54,765 nucleotides of DNA from an uncultured Deferribacteraceae bacterium. GTDB taxonomy: Bacteria; Chrysiogenota; Deferribacteres; Deferribacterales; Mucispirillaceae. Position 1 is the first letter of the stretch, and each line of letters opens with the position of its first letter. The stretch is taken from NCBI GenBank assembly GCA_947039395.1, contig CAMQYS010000010.1:1-54765 (forward strand). Direction: 5' to 3'. The notes under the pieces were generated by a model. The model searched no databases, was not told where the DNA came from, and was given only the letters and a program-made list of their open reading frames with translations. This document shows positions 50,044 to 54,765 of this stretch, one piece after another. A program made the translations under genes and the position numbers.

Positions 50044-50715
50044 TTATTTAAGACTTTTTAAATATTCAACAACTTCTGGTTGTTCTTCATGTATAGCTAT
50101 ATCAAGTGCTGTTTGACATTTATTATTTTTAATATGAATATCAGCACCACATTCGATTAAGTATTGAACTACATCGACATATCCGCTATCTGTAGCTTGC
50201 ATTAATGCTGTCCAATTGGATGTACTCACATCATCAATATCAATATTTTGTTCAACTAAATATTTTAGAACTTCTAGCTGTCCTTCATTTGCAGCCCACA
50301 TAAAGGCTGTTATGCCACGTTTGTTTTTGGTATTAATATCAGCACCTTGCTCAATAAGATATTTAACAACTTTTAGATGTCCATGACGAGAAGCATACAT
50401 AAAAGCTGTAGCATTATGAGCATTTATGTTATGAATATTAGCACCTTTTTCTACTAGGTATTGTACGATTTCTATATATCCCTTATTGGCAGAAGCTATC
50501 AATGCTGTTTTGCCACATTTATCCTTAGCATGAATATCAGCTCCTTGTTCAGCTAAATATTTAACAATTTCTAGGTGTCCATTGCATGAAGCGTGTATTA
50601 ATGCTGTTTGATCACACTCATCAATAGTATTAATATTGACTCCATTTGATAGACATTTATGTATGCTAGCTAAATCGCCATTTTTTGCACTATTAATAAA
50701 AATATTATTACTCAC
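50044..50715 (-). CDS. Ankyrin-repeat protein
   Basis: A 223-residue protein made almost only of ankyrin repeats: about six and a half units of 33 residues with TALIHASCNGHLEIVKYLAEQGADI-type consensus, plus shorter caps. There is no signal peptide or enzymatic domain, so it should act by protein binding in the cytosol or as a secreted effector, the latter being frequent in host-associated bacteria. Repeats are highly alike. A decayed extra unit lies just upstream (50769-50870), so the gene was longer or duplicated before. Confidence 0.9.
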   Translation of the reverse strand: MSNNIFINSAKNGDLASIHKCLSNGVNINTIDECDQTALIHASCNGHLEIVKYLAEQGADIHAKDKCGKTALIASANKGYIEIVQYLVEKGANIHNINAHNATAFMYASRHGHLKVVKYLIEQGADINTKNKRGITAFMWAANEGQLEVLKYLVEQNIDIDDVSTSNWTALMQATDSGYVDVVQYLIECGADIHIKNNKCQTALDIAIHEEQPEVVEYLKSLK

Positions 50716-50768
50716 TCTGTTTCCTCTATTTGTGCAAGACTTTCTAGATATTAGATAATATCATTACA

Positions 50769-50870
50769 CTAATCTTTTAAAACCAATATCAACGTTGTAT
50801 TACTCCATTTATATTTAACATAAATATCAGAATTTTGCTCAACTAAATATGTATCAATTTTTAGATATCC
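50769..50870 (-). pseudogene. Decayed ankyrin repeat fragment
   Basis: On the minus strand 33 codons read GYLKIDTYLVEQNSDIYVKY and then KWSNTTLILVLKD before a stop. This aligns with the consensus of the neighbouring ankyrin gene (GYLEIVKYLVEQGADIHVKNKWGNTALILA). It lacks a start codon and ribosome site, so it is a remnant of a second ankyrin gene or of an extended 5' part. Confidence 0.75.
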
Positions 50871-51422
50871 TTAATTTGTAGTAATTTAGTTATATTATCA
50901 TAGTAATGTTAAGAATAAAAGTTTTACAAAATATTGTTAGCTCTTATTGACAACTAAGCTCATTAAGGTTTTTCAGTGATATATTTACTCTATGCAATAT
51001 GCTATCAGAAACTGATGTGTGTTATTGGTTTTAACATTATTAGTTGTAGATCTTTTATAGGTAACTTTATCTTTCTTAACTCAAAATCATTTATAACATC
51101 TTATGCAACGAAACCTTTTAAACCTGTAAGTGTTACAATGTAATATAAAATTTGCCATAAAAAGTTAAAAACCCCTGTAAGTGTTACAATGTAATATAAA
51201 ACTTGCCATAAAAAGTTAAAAACCCCTGTAAGTGTTACAATATAATATAAAACTTGCCATAAAAAGTTTAAAAACAGAGGTATCTTTAATAATAAGTTTA
51301 GTCTTGGCTAAACTTTATCTTGACAAACCGTATTAAAATAGTTTAATTTCAATTAATTATATTTATGTATAAGCAGATTTGTATAGTATTGAGTTTTTTG
51401 AAAAGATTAAGGAGTTTATAAT
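50871..51422. other. Intergenic region with promoter-side repeats
   Basis: About 550 bases before the 1057-residue lipoprotein gene. Apart from the 51-bp triple repeat (51123-51275) I see no gene or terminator. AAGGAG lies upstream of the lipoprotein ATG. Confidence 0.55.
51123..51275. repeat. 51-bp tandem repeat, three copies
   Basis: Three head-to-tail units starting at 51123, 51174 and 51225, each with CCTGTAAGTGTTACAATGTA and AACTTGCCATAAAAAGTT. They differ at only a few positions. Every unit contains the palindrome TTACA-A-TGTAA (one base changed in unit 3). They lie about 150 bases upstream of the lipoprotein gene. They could be iterated operator sites or plasmid iterons. There are no unique spacers, so this is not CRISPR. 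Confidence 0.92.
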
Positions 51423-54400
51423 ATGAAGAAGTTGTCTACAGCATTAGTTTTCGCGTTATCGTTATTTATCATTTCATGTGGAGATGATAAAAAGGGTGAT
51501 GAGAGTGATCAGTCAGCTGGTTTGAAGATTAAAGGGGTAGTTGTTGATCCATATATAAAAGATAGTAGAGTGTCTCTTATCAAAAAAGGCGAGACAATTA
51601 CGGCAAGAGTTTGTGGATCAAATGGAAATCTACCGTGTGAGGGGTGGAGTAATCAAAATGGAGAGTGGCAGATCTCTATTAATGAGGCTATCAACCTTGA
51701 TAGGTACTATCTAAAAGCTATAGGGGGAATTGATACAAAGTACGGTATTGCGTTTGATAATATTCCGTTACGCAGATCAGAGTTTGCGTTGAATGATAAT
51801 ATTGTTATCTCTCCTATAACTACAGTTTTGCATGATTATAGCAGTGATGTTAATGATAGTACAGTGGCTGAAAGCAGTATCAATAAAGCGTTAGGGTTTG
51901 AGGAAGGTACAGATCTATATGCAGATCCTATGGATAATATATCATTACTTAAAGAGTCGTATATGATTGTAAAAACTGCTATATTGTTAAATGAAAAAGG
52001 TGGTAATGATTCAATTAATATTATCGCAACAAGTATAGGTAGTAATGAGAATATATTTAGTAATGACACATATTTAGAGGCTATACTTGAAGGTGCTGAA
52101 AATGCAACTTCAAGAGCAGAGATTAAAGCTTCTAAAGCAAGTTTAGATGCAACAACAGGAGCGGTTGATGAGGTTATATCTAGTATTGCAAAAACAGAGA
52201 AGCTTGTATATTTCACACAGGCTATAGTAAATGGATTGCAAAATTATCCATCTATGCCTACTACTCCTACTGATGATTTTACAAAAAATATTGAACATTT
52301 ATATGATAGAGTAGAGATTGTTATGGAGAGCGATCTACCAGTTATTCAAACAAATATTAATCAGATAGTAAGACTTCTTAAAGCAACTCAAGAAGCTGAT
52401 GAACTAGATGATTATGCTAATTTTAATGTAATTGAAAATATGTTTCAAGGAAAGCTAGCTACATATGTTCCAGCTACTTTAAAAGAAAGGTTAGTAGGTG
52501 TATCAACGGATAGCGTGATATCTGTAGATATCCCTTACTTCGAGGCGTTAGGTGATAATAATAGTAAACGTAGCAATTATTACTTTAATTCAACGGCTGA
52601 TAACACTTATAAAGCGAGACAGTTAATTTCTAATGTAAATAGCGATGCGATTAACGATACTATTTATGCGCATGTAATAATTGCGAATGCGAAATATGGT
52701 TTACATGAAAAAGCAGCAAATTTTGCTAATTTATATATAATCAATTCTCTAAAGAGAGCTGATGCTCATGTATTGATAGGGCGTCATTCTTTAAATTCTG
52801 ATAAAGCAAAAGCTATAGAGCATTTAGATGAGAGTAAAAGATTGTTAGATGCGATATATAATACCGTTCCTACTCCATCAGGTAACGCCTTAACTAGCAT
52901 ATCGCTGAGTTATCAAGAATTAGAGAAGTATTATAATCTTTCAGGAGAAATAGAGAAAGGAACTGCTGTAAGAAATTTTCTAATTAATGATATATTAGGT
53001 AACCTATCAGATCCAAAGTATGCAAATACACTTAGAATGCGTTTAGTTTCTGCAATGGGTAATGCATCAGGAAAAGGTTCTCTTTTTGACCTTATTGCAG
53101 ATAAAAACTATGAACTTGCAGAGGAGATGGCATTAGAGTTTGAAGGACATATCAAAGAGTTCTTGCCTGGTAGTAGACCAGGTTTCCTATATACAACTCA
53201 TGTGCTATATTATGAAGTTCTTGTGAGTGTGTATTACAATATTGTGCAACAAAAAAAATCAGATGGTACAAGTGATACAGATGTTGCTAAATATAAAACT
53301 ATAATTGGAGATATCTTTCTTGAAGCTGATACACTTAAAGAGATAGATGCAGCAGCTGGTGGCACAGTCTGGGAAGGTTCTTATGGTAAAATGGCGGAGG
53401 CAGTTGCATGGGCTAAAGGTGTTGAATACGTTGAAACAGAGATTATCGCGGGGATGACTATACAGTTAGATAAAGCTAGTGCATACGGTAACTATCTTAA
53501 ATTATTAGCTAAGGAGAAAGGGTTTAATGAAGCTAAATCATATTATGAAACTAATGTTCCTATAGGTGATAATTTTTCTATGGTACCTAGCTATGTTAGA
53601 ACATTTCTATCTTTTAACGTACATGTAGATGAGGCGTTGGCTTATATAGTTCAACAACTTGAAAATGCAGTAACGTATTTTACCTCTCAAACTCCTCAAC
53701 CGCTTAAACTTATAGAACTGATAACGGTTAATAGTAATATCATCAGTCAAAGATATCAACAAGAAGGTTATTTAAAAGTTGCAGAGAGATATAGAGTGCT
53801 TAACAAAATAGATGAGAGTAAAGCTGTATTGGTAAAAGCTACAGCATATGTAGATAAAACAGAGGGTTCATTTTTGAAATCAAAAGCTTATGCAGCGATC
53901 GGAAAGCTGTATCTTGATCTTGGAGATAAAGAGGGTGCTGGAACTTTATTTGATAAAGCCGCAACAGTTACTTTACCAGCAGGCAGTAAAAAGATTGAAG
54001 CTGATTTCTATTTCGGTTTAGCACACGATGAGTTTCGTATGAATAATACAGATAAAACTGCAAAAATGAATGAATATCTAAAAAAAGCAACTGATGCCGT
54101 AGATTTAATGCCTAAAGGTACAGATAATGATAAAAAATCTAGAGTTGCTAGTTTAAATTTTATAGCGATAGAGTATGCAAATATTCCAGATTTAACTAAA
54201 GCAGATGCGGTTTTACAACTTGCTACAACTGATGCGCAAACAATTAATTCTACTTCGCAGAAGAAAAGTAACTTAATTGCTGTAATGGATAGATATGTAT
54301 CTATAGGTTTAGTAGATAAAGCAGGTAGTATGGCAAATAATAAGGATATTATGACAACAGAAGCAGATAAATACTCTGCGTTAGAGTCGATAGCAGAAGC

Positions 54401-54596
54401 TGTTGTGAATATTGATGCATTTAAGAGTACAGATATAGCAATTTCAGATCTAGATAAAGATGGTAAGCCAGATTTCTTTGCACCATGGGCAACAGAGGCA
54501 CAGATAACAGCTTCAGGATTAGTACTTGATGATGATATTGATGGCGACAGCGTTTTAGATAGTGAAGATTTAAGACCGTTTTTTAAAGATAATTAA
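51423..54596 (+). CDS. Large lipoprotein with TPR-like repeats and calcium-binding-type C-terminus
   Basis: A 1057-residue lipoprotein (Cys19 in FIISC). After an acidic linker, a small beta domain (about 35-115, KIKGVVVDPYIKDSRVSLIKKG) with two Cys resembles carboxypeptidase-regulatory-like domains. The middle (about 250-1000) is helical, with several TPR-like hairpins: AYAAIGKLYLDLGDKEGAGTLFDKA, and FIAIEYANIPDLTKADAVLQLA. The C-terminus has DLDKDGKPDF and DDDIDGDSVLDSEDLRP, thrombospondin-type-3-like calcium loops. Likely a surface protein for binding, possibly adhesion. No enzymatic motif. Its last bases are repeated 126 bases downstream. Confidence 0.8.
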   Translation: MKKLSTALVFALSLFIISCGDDKKGDESDQSAGLKIKGVVVDPYIKDSRVSLIKKGETITARVCGSNGNLPCEGWSNQNGEWQISINEAINLDRYYLKAIGGIDTKYGIAFDNIPLRRSEFALNDNIVISPITTVLHDYSSDVNDSTVAESSINKALGFEEGTDLYADPMDNISLLKESYMIVKTAILLNEKGGNDSINIIATSIGSNENIFSNDTYLEAILEGAENATSRAEIKASKASLDATTGAVDEVISSIAKTEKLVYFTQAIVNGLQNYPSMPTTPTDDFTKNIEHLYDRVEIVMESDLPVIQTNINQIVRLLKATQEADELDDYANFNVIENMFQGKLATYVPATLKERLVGVSTDSVISVDIPYFEALGDNNSKRSNYYFNSTADNTYKARQLISNVNSDAINDTIYAHVIIANAKYGLHEKAANFANLYIINSLKRADAHVLIGRHSLNSDKAKAIEHLDESKRLLDAIYNTVPTPSGNALTSISLSYQELEKYYNLSGEIEKGTAVRNFLINDILGNLSDPKYANTLRMRLVSAMGNASGKGSLFDLIADKNYELAEEMALEFEGHIKEFLPGSRPGFLYTTHVLYYEVLVSVYYNIVQQKKSDGTSDTDVAKYKTIIGDIFLEADTLKEIDAAAGGTVWEGSYGKMAEAVAWAKGVEYVETEIIAGMTIQLDKASAYGNYLKLLAKEKGFNEAKSYYETNVPIGDNFSMVPSYVRTFLSFNVHVDEALAYIVQQLENAVTYFTSQTPQPLKLIELITVNSNIISQRYQQEGYLKVAERYRVLNKIDESKAVLVKATAYVDKTEGSFLKSKAYAAIGKLYLDLGDKEGAGTLFDKAATVTLPAGSKKIEADFYFGLAHDEFRMNNTDKTAKMNEYLKKATDAVDLMPKGTDNDKKSRVASLNFIAIEYANIPDLTKADAVLQLATTDAQTINSTSQKKSNLIAVMDRYVSIGLVDKAGSMANNKDIMTTEADKYSALESIAEAVVNIDAFKSTDIAISDLDKDGKPDFFAPWATEAQITASGLVLDDDIDGDSVLDSEDLRPFFKDN

Positions 54597-54639
54597 AAAG
54601 GTAGTTTAGTGTAAGTAATATTATCTGATGAATTACAGT
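54567..54639 (+). repeat. Direct repeat of the lipoprotein gene 3' end, copy 1
   Basis: The last codons and the following bases up to ATTACAGT at 54639 recur at 54694-54765 with a few changes, among them a one-base deletion that breaks the frame. Copy 1 contains the true stop codon of the lipoprotein gene. Confidence 0.9.
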
Positions 54640-54693
54640 ATTGATATGAATTGAAACATCAATACGAATTGTGTGAATATTATAAATGATACA

Positions 54694-54765
54694 GATTTAA
54701 GACAGTTTTAAAAGATAATTAAAAAGGTAGTTTAGTGTAAGTAATATTATCTGATGAATTACAGT
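54694..54765 (+). repeat. Direct repeat of the lipoprotein gene 3' end, copy 2
   Basis: Starts with GATTTAAGACAGTTTTAAAA and runs into the window end. It is the tail of what looks like a second copy of the preceding gene, almost all of which is missing. More may follow outside the window. Confidence 0.88.

Noticed and set aside
51123-51275. CRISPR array
   Set aside because: The three 51-bp units are tandem without unique spacers and no cas gene is near.

Overview
The window is very AT-rich, uses the standard code, and carries normal Shine-Dalgarno sites, many N-terminal lipoprotein signals, an IncP-type (Trb) conjugation operon, KorA/KorB-like regulators and a Mu-type element. This points to a low-GC Gram-negative bacterium, probably a proteobacterium or a diderm such as a Deferribacterota member. 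I cannot assign the species. The conjugation and KorA/KorB genes suggest a conjugative plasmid or integrated conjugative element. No replication gene, relaxase or coupling protein lies in the window.

Layout: (1) 1-2.1 kb: a pentanucleotide and a tetranucleotide repeat, and a polytopic membrane protein gene. (2) About 2.1-28.2 kb: a Mu-like element. The early operon runs leftward (two small early genes, a coiled-coil protein, MuA-type DDE transposase, MuB/ExeA-type ATPase, Gam, GemA, Mor). A LexA/CI-type self-cleaving repressor is divergent to it. The rightward late region has a lysis cassette (amidase, nested Rz/Rz1-like pair, small membrane protein) and a complete contractile tail: terminator, sheath, tube, frameshifted chaperone, tape measure, hub, spike, gp46/gp47/gp48-like baseplate, and three fibre cassettes. 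No terminase, portal, protease, scaffold or capsid gene is present. Where Mu keeps its head genes there are about 380 non-coding bases with a GC-rich hairpin, then short unidentified ORFs. I read this as a headless Mu relative: a tailocin that still carries its own transposition machinery.

(3) 28.2-35.3 kb: a TraF-type pilin-maturation peptidase, then two large PKD-domain lipoproteins and two small lipoproteins arranged as duplicated units. The remnant of a third PKD gene lies between them. (4) 35.3-45.5 kb: the leftward trb operon trbB-C-D-E-F-G-H-I-J-L-N. The second PKD lipoprotein follows directly, probably as its last gene. (5) 45.5-47.7 kb: divergent KorA/TrfB-like and ParB/KorB-like regulators separated by about 0.8 kb of extremely AT-rich DNA. 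A perfect palindrome there closely resembles the IncP KorB operator, and a second copy sits inside trbC. (6) 47.9-54.8 kb: accessory genes (zinc-ribbon protein, YiiX/NlpC-like hydrolase, ankyrin protein with a decayed repeat upstream), a 51-bp triple tandem repeat, and a 1057-residue lipoprotein whose 3' end is duplicated.

How the parts may work together (inference): the repressor keeps the element silent until DNA damage. Mor then drives the late genes, and lysis releases headless contractile particles whose target range depends on the fibres. The element cannot package DNA, so it would spread only by MuA/MuB transposition between replicons and by conjugation of the replicon it sits on.
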